Assembly: GCA_046328525.1 (NCBI GenBank)
Contig: JAXLWK010000003.1
Span: 1,612,001-1,676,000 of the forward strand
Origin: JBDHWG01 sp046328525
GTDB taxonomy: Bacteria > Chloroflexota > Anaerolineae > Epilineales > JAHCIE01
Length of the DNA stretch: 64,000 bases
Direction: 5' to 3'
Positions 55,301-62,398 of this stretch are shown here, in pieces. Under the pieces are notes generated by a model. The model worked only from the letters and a program-made list of their open reading frames with translations, made no database searches and was not told the DNA's origin. The position numbers were made by a program, and so were the translations under genes. Within the stretch, counting starts at the first letter, position 1, and each line of letters begins with the position of its first letter.

Positions 55301-55495
55301 GCCATCGAATGCAACCCGGACAACCCGGACTACTACATCGGCGCCGGCCTATCGCTCAAGAGCCTGCGCGACTACGCTGAGGCGACCGAGATGTTCCGCG
55401 CCGCCGTGCGGCTTCAGCCGACATCGGCCGACGCTTACCGTTACCTGGCTTCCGTCGGGGCGCTAGGGTTTCTCGAACGACAGATACGACGCTAA
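49337..55495 (+). CDS. STAND-like P-loop NTPase with very long TPR array
   Basis: A 2052-residue cytoplasmic protein. Residues 20-340 look like a compact STAND/NACHT-type NTPase: Walker A APPGGGKTT (25-33), Walker B TVFIDHLD (74-81) and a winged-helix-like region with LRRAGLFLPDGAFSYPLLAEHYAAREAL near 245-275. From about residue 375 to the end, some 1,650 residues are TPR-type repeats (ARLGRLYTIVESYSPAADAL, ATLGDLRQSANQPAPARSAY, LIGRLCLEVGQIEKATAHF), space for up to about 48 units. This is the layout of NLR-like proteins, where the repeats sense a ligand and the NTPase oligomerises. No effector domain is fused; the next gene encodes a caspase-fold peptidase. No close family name is recognisable. 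Confidence 0.85.
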   Translation: MYSHTPHNPTPPLAGPLGPATVLLAPPGGGKTTILRRWANGDRSRPTVWLDLSDPTAPLDALLRDAATSDRAHTVFIDHLDRAAGPVDLTSRLDPILARGGCYIAACRSADWPNWASSLPDCNAISLPSLPESLLFDTLDDSLPPQRARLALALLARDARLVALAALPVGMAALLKTAQAANTAADVSRAAVVERVATLLAGAALPESWVAALGRRALASALDEAPPALDDATLDSLRRAGLFLPDGAFSYPLLAEHYAAREALRTDPGRVLQRWTPANVEIFHQMLELAADRRGLIAFALRTVGAASALPIAAFLAATPGLAANLATDGLPADMQFTVAQALMPADREGATALLNTIKTGGPVLLAANPTLSATVEQANRGLVKLRLGQPDEAVQRLQAALAALHDVEGQIKSWLGWAELERGSSDAARQHFVSASVTTDAPMTRYGLGVALASLGEETALAELHRAADGVSSDDPQRPIVLAELARAYSSAGWFREAYTTQTQAVALCPQWPTLHRDTAALAERLGEAQAAATHLRYAIALAPGRADWHAALSRLYGSAGQWRKAAAELREATALAPGDATYQADLGRAYLHLQEWEPALRHLRAALAVEPTVADWHAWCAEALAHVGAPHTAVEHARMAVQLAPDHVGHLRQLGSLLVAAGAVTEARETLAQAIARRPDDALLYADLGRACEAGGDLPAALAAYEQACALAPDAVALRLATAEAHARIGDFAAAAAQLAGLPLDGDAAARRAGYEAEFELSLGAPGRALALLEQAVALDPDTAAYHTRYGILAMEQGHVSVAREALQRAVILDPRQVGALIALARVHLQDDQPAAALNVLRQALVLEPDNAAAQALAAQAAARTGRVNEAQLAAARAFALAPSAALTMAAQAEVATARGESGGAVDWLRQTVAAEPENMDWRLALADGLARSGQYDEALMELEAAAEIAPEHVGILARLGRLYTIVESYSPAADALASAVRLAPNVPEYAWRLAAAQRLDGQSEAALESARHALALTPFDPDALYEAGRASLGLGENAAAFEYLSSAVRQRPRWADAHFYRAEALETLGDIDRAREAYSRAVEIEPHWAMAHARLGRIHADAGDWQTALTHYQNALGCDPNALSVAADAAGAALNAERWETAVQILSATLDRSPDWVAGYTTLGGVYAQRGWWAEAIDAYQQSIVTMQAAGSSPATLRPAYRALADACAAHGDWAEAASAYERILADPALEDAAGAALALGRCRLALGDPLQASAAFELARQLGADPTEVAFLLAQAGEATGDRPWAARAWESVAEVTPDGAPHLRRAARLWLLAGEGAAAMADLQRAAAQRPEDGAIQAELAEAALAAGAASAAATAYQRAAELGYEPAVMYTRMADVYKETGRDSDAESALQASLALDPAQPEVLYRQARLYLDRHDMENAVNVLHQAIDLAPDVASYWSDLGLILLELNRPEAALEALKQALRLAPYDAMSTYGLARARARLGHFRLAAGAALAALELDNTNPAILRGAPRIMMFFANTEGDAAVTEAMLHAATHAAARAAALTGISADDYLAAGWAQLMRSQPAEAVTNLERAAALNPADALTHLYLGHALGRVGRTAASVAALRRAVSLAPGDAGPLVALAQALSSVGDADDAVETVHRAMAVAPNAATGRTAYTLGDTLLAAGHVAEATNVLAQAVASDPTQAAWHARLGDAHQAAGRRLAALNSFRAAAELAPDEPRYLVELAVLYGELGQPDVAAATLESAIALKPDDAEWYATLGDLRQSANQPAPARSAYDHARHLVPEEASYHLRYALAAEALGDRENARQALTTALSLDPDAAAAHSALGRVLEEGGDLSGAYAEYRRACELAPDQAATLLALGRLAHQLGQENEALRILTRATQAAGTADVYTALGQVYESLGRLDEALQAYQQAVVAAPDNGKSHVLIGRLCLEVGQIEKATAHFRRATVLRPDDGDTYAALAQCYETQHRHDQALTAYRKAIECNPDNPDYYIGAGLSLKSLRDYAEATEMFRAAVRLQPTSADAYRYLASVGALGFLERQIRR

Positions 55496-55510
55496 CACCG
55501 GAGACCCATC

Positions 55511-57121
55511 ATGCCGACGGACCGTCCAGACGCCCTGGTCACACCGCCAACCACAACCGATCCCCTGGCCGATGCCCGCGCCGCGCTGGACGACCTGGCC
55601 GTGGGCCTCGCGCCGCGGCCGAGCCTGCGGCTGGCAAGCATCATCACGACAAGCCGCCGCAGCCTGGAACGCAAGTACGGCGCGGCCGGGTTCCACGCCA
55701 TCCACGAAGCCCTGCAAGACCTGGCCCACGCCTCGGCGTCGCGCCTGGTGTGCGCCGACGCGCCGGCCGAGAACCGGCCGCTCGGCTGGCAGCCGCTCAG
55801 CGCCCCGGCCGGCGCGGACGAGTGGCTGGCGTACATCCGCCATCTCCCCATGGACACCCGCACTGTGCTCTTCATCGGCGGGCCGGACATCGTTCCGTTC
55901 CAGCCCGTCGCCAACCCGAGTGACGACGACGACGACACGCTGTTCACCGACGCGCCGTATGGCGGCTCGGCCCTGCTCTCGCCGGGCCGCGCGATTGGCC
56001 GTCTCCCCGACAGCGCCGACGACGATCCTTCATTCCTTATCAGTCTCATCCGTTCCACCGCAGACGCGCGGCGGGCGGCAGGACGTCAGAGCAAGTGGGC
56101 AGGTGTCGCGCCTGCGGCTGCACCGGCCGCGGTCGGCTACACCGCTTCGGTCTGGCGTCACGCCGCCCGCGCCGTCTTCTCCGTCCTCGACGCACCCAAG
56201 AACCTGCGCATGTCGCCGCCCCTAGACCACAGCCACGCGCCCGCCATGCAGGGCGACCGCTTCGGCGTCGCCTACTTTAACCTCCACGGCCTCAAGGACG
56301 ACGCGGGCTGGTACGGACAGCGCGACCCGCTGCTGGCCGCCGACTATGCCGCGTTTCCCCTGGCGATGCACCCCGACCGTCTGGCGGCGGACGGGCGGCG
56401 GCGGCTGATCGTCTTCAGCGCGGCGTGCTACGGCGGCTATGTCACGGACAAGCGCGCCGCCGAGAGCATGGCGCTGCGCCTGCTCCAGACCAAGGCGGCG
56501 GCCTTCGTCGGCTCGACGGCCCTGGCCTACGGTGGCCTGAGCGAGACGCTGCTCGCCGCCGACCTGCTGGCGATCCACTTCTGGCGGGGCCTGCTGGCGG
56601 GGTTGAGCGCGGGCGAGGCGCTGCGCCGCGCCAAGATCGGCATGGCGAACGACCTCATCGGGCGGCAGGGCTTTCTCGACGCCGAGGATCAGAAGGCCAT
56701 CCTGACCTTCACCCTCTACGGCGACCCCACGCTCGCGCCGTTTGCCGCGCACCGCGCGCCGTGGCCGGGGAGCAGGAAAGCGGACGCGAAGGCCGAGGCC
56801 AAGACGACGCGGCCGCTGGAGCCGGTGAGCGAGAGCGTGGCCGCGCCATCGGCGAAAGCGATCGGCTATGGGCGGGGAAAGGTGGCGGCGGGGGACATGG
56901 CGTGGCGCGTCGAGCAGCAGATCCGGCGGCAGCTGCCCGACCTGGGTCAGGTCCAGGTCACGCTCGCCAGCCAGCCGGTCGCCAAGGGCTTCAGCCTGCC
57001 GCCCGCAGCGGCGACCGTCACCGTGGCCGAAGCGCCGTCGGAGCGCCCATTTCGTCAGTTAGTGAAAGCCACCCTGGCGCCGGATGGAACGATTGTAAAG
57101 CTAGTCATGGCGCATGGATAA
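55511..57121 (+). CDS. Caspase-fold peptidase, C25 (gingipain)-like
   Basis: A 536-residue protein with GGAG eight bases upstream, 15 bases after the NTPase-TPR gene. The Peptidase_C25 pattern is present: VLFIGGPDIVPF (119-130), the IGRLP block (162-166), catalytic His259 in YFNLHG, catalytic Cys306 in FSAACYGGYV, then AAFVGSTALAYGG and the closing LYGDPTL (402-408). No signal peptide or membrane helix is seen, so unlike gingipains it should be cytoplasmic. The C-terminal 120 residues after an Ala/Lys/Glu linker are a small unknown domain. Its tight pairing with an NLR-like protein suggests it is the effector. The end overlaps the mraZ start by eight bases. Confidence 0.85.
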   Translation: MPTDRPDALVTPPTTTDPLADARAALDDLAVGLAPRPSLRLASIITTSRRSLERKYGAAGFHAIHEALQDLAHASASRLVCADAPAENRPLGWQPLSAPAGADEWLAYIRHLPMDTRTVLFIGGPDIVPFQPVANPSDDDDDTLFTDAPYGGSALLSPGRAIGRLPDSADDDPSFLISLIRSTADARRAAGRQSKWAGVAPAAAPAAVGYTASVWRHAARAVFSVLDAPKNLRMSPPLDHSHAPAMQGDRFGVAYFNLHGLKDDAGWYGQRDPLLAADYAAFPLAMHPDRLAADGRRRLIVFSAACYGGYVTDKRAAESMALRLLQTKAAAFVGSTALAYGGLSETLLAADLLAIHFWRGLLAGLSAGEALRRAKIGMANDLIGRQGFLDAEDQKAILTFTLYGDPTLAPFAAHRAPWPGSRKADAKAEAKTTRPLEPVSESVAAPSAKAIGYGRGKVAAGDMAWRVEQQIRRQLPDLGQVQVTLASQPVAKGFSLPPAAATVTVAEAPSERPFRQLVKATLAPDGTIVKLVMAHG

Positions 57122-57566
57122 GCCTATGTTCTACGGTGAGTTTCTACAGGATGTTGATGCGCGAGGACGCCTGGTCGTCCCGCCGGCCTTTCGGGCGGAC
57201 CTGGCCGATGGCCTGGTCATCACGCGGGGGCTGGACGGGTGCCTGCTGCTGTACCCGGCGTCGCGGTGGGACGAGGTCGCCGATGCGGTCAGCCGGCTGC
57301 CTCTGACGCGCAGCGTGGCCCGTGCCTTCGTCCGCTTGCTGCTCGGCGGCGCCAGCCCCCAAACCCTGGACGGCCAGGGGCGGTTCACGCTGCCGTCCCC
57401 CCTGCGTCGCTACGCCCGGCTCGATGCCAGCACGGTCATCGTGGGCGCCGGCGACCACATCGAGGTGTGGGGCAACGCCGCGTGGGACCAGATGACCGAC
57501 GACCTCGCGGCGAACGGGTCAGAGATCGCCGAAAGCCTGAGCAACCTGGGCTTCGCCTTCTCCTGA
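57114..57566 (+). CDS. mraZ: Transcriptional regulator MraZ
   Basis: A 150-residue protein with the two AbrB-like repeats of MraZ: FYGEFLQDVDARGRLVVPPAFRADL and TLDGQGRFTLPSPLRRYARL. The ATG at 57114 overlaps the peptidase stop; an ATG at 57126 (MFYGEF) is the usual family start and is equally possible. MraZ forms rings, binds DNA and usually controls the division-wall (dcw) cluster, where rsmH and ftsL follow it. Here it is followed directly by ftsZ, and the upstream gene is a peptidase, an unusual context. Confidence 0.93.
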   Translation: MDKPMFYGEFLQDVDARGRLVVPPAFRADLADGLVITRGLDGCLLLYPASRWDEVADAVSRLPLTRSVARAFVRLLLGGASPQTLDGQGRFTLPSPLRRYARLDASTVIVGAGDHIEVWGNAAWDQMTDDLAANGSEIAESLSNLGFAFS

Positions 57567-57621
57567 CCGAACGGCATACCGGAACCCGTGTTGACCTTCA
57601 CCAGCCATTGAAGGAGGCCCT

Positions 57622-58641
57622 GTGCAAGCGACTCTCAAACCTGCGACGCCGGCCTGTCTCAAAGTTGTGGGCGTCGGTGGCGGCGGCAGCAACGCCGTTG
57701 ACCACATGATTCAATTCGGGATGACAGGCGTCGAGTTCATCGTCGCCAATACCGACCTCCAATCCCTCGAACGCTCCGAAGCGCCGATCAGGCTCCAGCT
57801 CGGCCCTGTCGTCACCGCCGGCCTAGGCGCGGGCGGCGCGCCCGACATCGGCGCGCAAGCCGCCGAGGAGAGCCGCAAAGCTATCAGCGTGGCCCTGACC
57901 GGCGCCGACGTGGTGTTCGTCGCCGCCGGCATGGGCGGCGGGACGGGCACGGGCGCGGCCCCGGTCATCGCCGATGTCGCGCGCTCGATGGGCGCGCTGA
58001 CCATCGCCGTCGTCACGCGCCCGTTCACCTGGGAAGGGATGCGGCGTCTGCGGGCGGCCGAGCTAGGGCTGGCGCGGCTGCGCGAGGTCGCCGACACCGT
58101 CATTATCGTCTCGAACGACCGGCTGGCGAACCTGGTAGATAGCAAGCTGACGCTCGACATGGCCCTGCGCGTCGGCGACGATGTGCTGCGCCAGGGCATT
58201 CAGGGCATCGCGGAGCTGGTTACCCAGCCGGGCCTCATCAACCTGGACCTGGCGGATCTGCGCGACCTCTTGACCGACGCCGGCCCGAGCCTGCTTGCCA
58301 TCGGCCAGGGGCGCGGCCCCGATGCGGCGGTGGCGGCGGCGCGGGCGGCGCTCGTCAGCCCCTTGGTGGACCCCCTCGCCATCCAGGGCGCGGGCGCGGT
58401 GCTGATTAACATCACCTGCGGTCCGGACCTCCCGCTGCTGGAGACGCAGGCGGCTGTGGATGTCGTCGCGTGCGCCGCGCGGCCTGACGCCGATGTGCGC
58501 TTCGGCATCCTGATTGACGAGCGCATGGCGGGGCGCGTCCAGGTGATGCTCGTAGCGAGCAGCCTCGAGCACGTCCGCCGCGCCATGCCATACCCGGCGG
58601 CAGCGCCGGGCGGGAGCCTCCGCTTCGTGGCGGCGGGCTAG
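57622..58641 (+). CDS. ftsZ: Cell-division GTPase FtsZ, without C-terminal tail
   Basis: A 339-residue tubulin-like protein; GTG start with AAGGAGG five bases upstream. The GTP-binding motifs are GVGGGGSNAV (17-26), NTDLQSL, the signature GMGGGTGTG (to 111), and SNDRLANLVD. The T7 catalytic loop GLINLDLAD (204-212) keeps Asn207, Asp209 and Asp212, so GTPase activity is expected. It ends a few residues after the globular fold; the linker and the conserved C-terminal peptide that contacts FtsA/SepF/ZipA are absent. It could be the main FtsZ of a lineage with a short tail or a second FtsZ paralogue. Confidence 0.93.
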   Translation: MQATLKPATPACLKVVGVGGGGSNAVDHMIQFGMTGVEFIVANTDLQSLERSEAPIRLQLGPVVTAGLGAGGAPDIGAQAAEESRKAISVALTGADVVFVAAGMGGGTGTGAAPVIADVARSMGALTIAVVTRPFTWEGMRRLRAAELGLARLREVADTVIIVSNDRLANLVDSKLTLDMALRVGDDVLRQGIQGIAELVTQPGLINLDLADLRDLLTDAGPSLLAIGQGRGPDAAVAAARAALVSPLVDPLAIQGAGAVLINITCGPDLPLLETQAAVDVVACAARPDADVRFGILIDERMAGRVQVMLVASSLEHVRRAMPYPAAAPGGSLRFVAAG

Positions 58642-58665
58642 GCGCGAGCGCCGACCGAACGCAAG

Positions 58666-58722
58666 AGCCAACTGAAGTCGGCGCTACAATTCATCTTCTG
58701 TGTAGCGCCGACTTCAGTCGGC
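58666..58722. repeat. Dispersed palindromic repeat, inverted pair after ftsZ
   Basis: Inverted copies 58666-58688 and 58701-58722 of the unit with core GCCGACTGAAGTCGGC, around a short spacer. They lie between ftsZ and the small gene at 58739 and can form a strong stem. Confidence 0.85.
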
Positions 58723-58738
58723 AGGGGGAGACACGAGA

Positions 58739-58990
58739 ATGGCACGCCAATCATCCACGGCCCAGGCCGGTGGGCTACGAGTCGAGGAGCTGCGCACGAA
58801 GGCAATCGCCCACGTCGTGCGGCGTTTCCCGGAGATGGCCGGTGTCTCCCCGACGCGCAGCGCCACGACGGATGGGGTAGAGTTCACGTTTCGGACAACG
58901 GTGGAGATCGGGCAGAAGCGCCTGCCGCGCGTCGTGCGGATCGTCATGGACAGGCAGGGGCGGGTGAACCGCCTCGTGACCTCGCGTTAG
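58739..58990 (+). CDS. Small hypothetical protein
   Basis: An 83-residue protein with GGGGGAG nine bases before its ATG. It has an N-terminal helix-rich part (VEELRTKAIAHVVRRFPEMAG) and a beta-rich end (VEFTFRTTVEIGQKRLPRVVRIVMD). It is basic and soluble, with no family I recognise. Codon use resembles its neighbours, and the ribosome site makes it likely to be real. It is the last gene before a strong terminator. Confidence 0.6.
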   Translation: MARQSSTAQAGGLRVEELRTKAIAHVVRRFPEMAGVSPTRSATTDGVEFTFRTTVEIGQKRLPRVVRIVMDRQGRVNRLVTSR

Positions 58991-59090
58991 CCGCCGGTTC
59001 TCACGCAACCTTCACAGGCGCTTAACCGCCGCCTCATGTCGCGGCGCTACACTATCGGTAACAGCGGGTCTAACCTCCCGTTTACCTCTC

Positions 59091-59150
59091 AGAGACATCG
59101 GCCTGGTGTCAGCCTCCCATGCGGAGGAGACCCCAGGCCGATGTCTCTTT
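59091..59150. terminator. Strong bidirectional terminator between convergent operons
   Basis: 16-base arms AGAGACATCGGCCTGG (59091-59106) and its complement (59133-59148), with a further inner stem (CCTCC/GGAGG), and a short T run. It lies between the plus-strand small gene and minus-strand cdaR and should end both. Confidence 0.85.
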
Positions 59151-59165
59151 GCGTGTGACGAAGCC

Positions 59166-60416
59166 CTAGGGCGTGCGCGCCGCCGGGGTCGGGCTGGTGA
59201 TGGTCACGTCCACCCGGTCGGGGGCCAAACGGCGATCGAGCGACTCCGGCACGCCGACGATCTTCGGCACGGCGCTCTGCGTGCCAGGCTGTAGCCCTGA
59301 CGCATCCAGCACGACCTGGATGTTGCTGTTGTTGTCCACGCCGTTCAGGTCCGCCACCGGCCCCTGCAACACAATCTGGACCCGGGCGGGCGCGACGACC
59401 GCCTGCCAGTCGGGCGGCAGCCCGCGCACGATGACCGGCCGATCAATGGTGCGGCCGCTCCGCTCCACATCCACCCCGACCTTGACCGTCACCGAGCCAG
59501 ACGACGGGTCCACCACGCTGATGCCGTCCGGCACGACCAGCGGAACGTTGCGCTCGAACCCCTGGTTCACTCCCGTCGCCGTCACGGACTGCGTTTGCAG
59601 GTAGCCCGGCAGGGCCTTGATCTGCGCGGGCGGCCCCTTCACCGTCACCGTCGTGGGCGACACCGTGATGCTGCTGATCCAGTAACCGTTGGCCGGCGTA
59701 ATGTCCCTGACCACGGACACCGCCAGCTCACGGTAGCCCTGCTCCTGCTCGACGGGCACGCGCACAGTCACCTGCGGCGGGTCCACGGTGACGCCTGTGA
59801 CGGTGCTGCCGTCCTTGTCCAGGGGCGCGAGTGTCACCAGGCGCTCGACATCGGCACGCGGGCTGGTCAGCAGCGGCAGGCGCGCCTGCACCTGGGCGAC
59901 CGACTCGACGGCGGAGCGCGGGCCTTTGATAGTCACCTGCGACGGCGTCGCGACGGGTTTTTGCAAGGTGAAGCCCAGGGCGGCGTCGCCGAGCAGCCCA
60001 ACCTGCACATCCATCTGGCGCTGCGCCGACGGCTCGAGACGGACCGCGACATCCTTCGGCGTCACCCCCAGGATGCGTGCCCGGTTGTCGGTGCAACGCG
60101 CGCAGACGACGGTCACGGGTACGCTGCGGATGCCCGGCTCGACCCCCTTGAGGTCCACATAGGCGCGGAAATCCGACGCCGATATCAGGTCCCACGAGTT
60201 GCGCGGGGCGACCAGGCGCACCTGGACGCGCTCGTTCATGCCGCCGACAAGCTCGTTGCCCGGCGGGATGTTGACCGCTTCGACAGGCACGCCGTTCGGG
60301 GGCGTGATGCCTTCTTGCAGAGGGTTGCTTTCGCTGGTCGCCACGAACCACACGAGCAGCGCGAGGATGAACGCCAGAATGAGCGAGCCGGCGTTGCTGA
60401 GCAAAACGCGGATCAT
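59166..60416 (-). CDS. cdaR: YbbR-domain regulator of CdaA
   Basis: A 416-residue protein with one N-terminal membrane helix (about residues 8-26, AGSLILAFILALLVWFVATS) followed by four YbbR-type beta repeats outside the membrane (VPVEAVNIPPGNELV, VTIKGPRSAVESVAQVQARLPL, VTVKGPPAQIKALPGYLQT, VRGLPPDWQAVVAPARVQIVL). CdaR proteins bind and modulate the diadenylate cyclase. The ATG overlaps the cdaA stop by four bases. The usual third gene glmM is not downstream in this window; a terminator follows instead. Confidence 0.9.
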   Translation of the reverse strand: MIRVLLSNAGSLILAFILALLVWFVATSESNPLQEGITPPNGVPVEAVNIPPGNELVGGMNERVQVRLVAPRNSWDLISASDFRAYVDLKGVEPGIRSVPVTVVCARCTDNRARILGVTPKDVAVRLEPSAQRQMDVQVGLLGDAALGFTLQKPVATPSQVTIKGPRSAVESVAQVQARLPLLTSPRADVERLVTLAPLDKDGSTVTGVTVDPPQVTVRVPVEQEQGYRELAVSVVRDITPANGYWISSITVSPTTVTVKGPPAQIKALPGYLQTQSVTATGVNQGFERNVPLVVPDGISVVDPSSGSVTVKVGVDVERSGRTIDRPVIVRGLPPDWQAVVAPARVQIVLQGPVADLNGVDNNSNIQVVLDASGLQPGTQSAVPKIVGVPESLDRRLAPDRVDVTITSPTPAARTP

Positions 60417-61393
60417 GCTTCACCTCGGTCGGCGCCGCCCGGCTCGCTGCCGCCGGTCGGCGCGGCCGCGTGGGCCGGCGTCGCCTCGGCCGACGCCGCG
60501 CCGGCGGCCTTCTCGGCCCCGTCGCCGGACGCCGACAAAGATGACGCGCCGTTCTGCGGCCCCTTGAACCAGCGCGTCAGCCAGTCGGGGGAGGTGGCCG
60601 GGGTACGATACCAGCGGTAGAGAAGGCGCGACACCTGGCCTTCGTCCAGGCGGCGACGGATGATGCCGTTGCGCACCAGCGAGATTGTCCCCGTCTCCTC
60701 GGACACGACCACGGCGACTGCGTCGGTGCGCTCTGTGACGCCGATGGCGGCCAGGTGGCGCGTGCCGAGGTGGCTATCCGGCTCGCGGCCCATCGCCAGG
60801 GGCAGCACGCAGCGAGCGGCTGCGATACGATTCCCGCGCACGATCACCGCGCCGTCGTGCAGCGCTGTCTTGGGGAAGAAGATGGTCATGAGCAGATCGG
60901 CAGTCACCGACGAATCAATCTTCTCGCCCGTGTCAATGAACTCCTGCAAGCCGGTGTCCTGCTCAATGACGATGAGCGCGCCGTGGTGGCGCTCCGACAT
61001 CTCGCCCACAGCGCGGGCGACCTCCGGGATGATGGACGTGCTCAGCGTCTCACCGGCGCCAGGCGTGATGAAGCGCCCGGCGCGGCCTAAGCGCTCCAGA
61101 CCGCGCCGGATCTCGGGCTGAAAGATGACAGGGATCGAAATCAGCAGCGCGGGAAACGAGTTGCGCAACAGCCAGTTGAAGGCCCGAAGCTGGAGGACGT
61201 TGCTCAGCACGACGACAATGAGGGTGAGCAACAGGAAGCCGCGCAGCAGCTGAACTGCCTGAGTGCCGCGTATCAGGTATAGGAGGCCGTAAAATACCGC
61301 TGTGACCAGGAGCAGGTCAACGATTGTGAAAATATCAACGGTCGAAGCAGCCCATTGTATGGTCAAGCGCAGGTTTTGGAGAACCTCATCCAC
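60413..61393 (-). CDS. cdaA: Diadenylate cyclase CdaA
   Basis: A 326-residue membrane enzyme with a GTG start and AAGGA upstream. Three N-terminal helices (about 20-100) lead to the DAC domain: FPKTALHDGAVIV carries the catalytic DGA motif and GTRHLAAIGVTERTDAVAVVVSEETG the RH(R)-type motif, with Leu in place of the second Arg. It makes c-di-AMP from two ATP, a signal for potassium and wall balance. A Pro/Ala/Glu tail of about 60 residues is an extra. It precedes cdaR in one operon and lies 72 bases downstream of argF. Confidence 0.93.
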   Translation of the reverse strand: MDEVLQNLRLTIQWAASTVDIFTIVDLLLVTAVFYGLLYLIRGTQAVQLLRGFLLLTLIVVVLSNVLQLRAFNWLLRNSFPALLISIPVIFQPEIRRGLERLGRAGRFITPGAGETLSTSIIPEVARAVGEMSERHHGALIVIEQDTGLQEFIDTGEKIDSSVTADLLMTIFFPKTALHDGAVIVRGNRIAAARCVLPLAMGREPDSHLGTRHLAAIGVTERTDAVAVVVSEETGTISLVRNGIIRRRLDEGQVSRLLYRWYRTPATSPDWLTRWFKGPQNGASSLSASGDGAEKAAGAASAEATPAHAAAPTGGSEPGGADRGEA

Positions 61394-61427
61394 GCGCCGT
61401 AATCCTTCCCCACAAACAGAAGGGGGA

Positions 61428-61450
61428 GCCGCGCCGAATTCCAGCGCGGC
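61428..61450 (-). terminator. Possible weak terminator between argF and cdaA
   Basis: GCCGCGC (61428-61434) pairs with GCGCGGC (61444-61450) around nine bases, and on the minus strand a C/T-rich stretch follows. It could partly separate argF from cdaA. Confidence 0.35.
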
Positions 61451-61465
61451 CTTGCCCCGGCCTTA

Positions 61466-62389
61466 TCAATGCGGCGCCATGAGCTTGACGAGCACCGCCT
61501 TCTGAGCGTGCAGGCGATTCTCCGCCTGGTCGAACACAGCAGAGTTCGGGCCGTCAATGACGTCGTCGGTGATCTCATCGCCGCGATGCGCGGGCAGACA
61601 GTGCAGCACGAGCGCGTCCGCCTGGGCCTCGGCGAGCCGCGCCGCGTTGACCTGGTACGGCGGGAAGATGGCCTTGCGCTCGCCCTGCTCGGACTCCTGG
61701 CCCATGCTGGCCCAGACGTCGGTGTACAACACATCCGCGCCGCGCGCGGCGGCCGCCGGATCGTTGGTGATCTCGATGCTTCCGCCGCCCAGCCGCCCCA
61801 GCGCGCGGGCGCAGTCCACGACGTCGGCGGTCGGCTCGTAGCCCGGCGGCGTCGCGACGACCACGCGCATGCCGGTCAGCGCGCCGCCAAACATGAGCGA
61901 CGTCGCCACGTTGTTTCCGTCACCCAGGTACGTCATCTTGAGGCCCTTGAGCGAGCCGCGCTTTTCGTAGACGGTCAGCAGGTCCGCCAGGCCTTGACAC
62001 GGGTGGCTGTAGTCGGAGAGGCCGTTGATGACCGGCACCGAGGCGGCGCGCGCCAGCTCGACAACGTGGGCGTGGGCGAACACGCGGGCCATGATGCCGT
62101 TCACGTAGCGGCTCAACACGCGGGCCACGTCGCCCGTGCTCTCGCGCTGGCCGAGCTGAATCTCATTCGGTGAGAGGTAGAGGGCGTGGCCGCCGAGCTG
62201 AAGCATCGCCACGTCAAAGGAGACGCGGGTGCGGAGCGACGGCTTCTGGAACACCATGCCCAACACCTGCCCCTTGAGGAGGGGAGGCGGCTCGCCGCCG
62301 GCCAGCTCTTGCTTGAGCTGAATCGCCAGGTCCAACAGGTCCATGATGCTTTCGGGAGTGAGGTCTGAGAGGCTGATAAAGTCTTTCAT
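61466..62389 (-). CDS. argF: Ornithine carbamoyltransferase
   Basis: A 307-residue enzyme of normal length. The carbamoyl-phosphate motif is SLRTRVSF, the second site SHPCQGLADLLTVYE, and the ornithine-side catalytic Cys is in HCLPAHRGDEITDDV. These distinguish it from aspartate carbamoyltransferase. It makes citrulline from ornithine in arginine synthesis. It starts nine bases after the FAH-family gene and lies in a minus-strand run with proA. Confidence 0.94.
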   Translation of the reverse strand: MKDFISLSDLTPESIMDLLDLAIQLKQELAGGEPPPLLKGQVLGMVFQKPSLRTRVSFDVAMLQLGGHALYLSPNEIQLGQRESTGDVARVLSRYVNGIMARVFAHAHVVELARAASVPVINGLSDYSHPCQGLADLLTVYEKRGSLKGLKMTYLGDGNNVATSLMFGGALTGMRVVVATPPGYEPTADVVDCARALGRLGGGSIEITNDPAAAARGADVLYTDVWASMGQESEQGERKAIFPPYQVNAARLAEAQADALVLHCLPAHRGDEITDDVIDGPNSAVFDQAENRLHAQKAVLVKLMAPH

Positions 62390-62398
62390 GGGTTCTCG

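Noticed and set aside
59091..59150. Possible c-di-AMP riboswitch near cdaA-cdaR
   Set aside because: The structure is a simple long hairpin with a T run at the 3' ends of two convergent operons, so it is a terminator and not an upstream leader.
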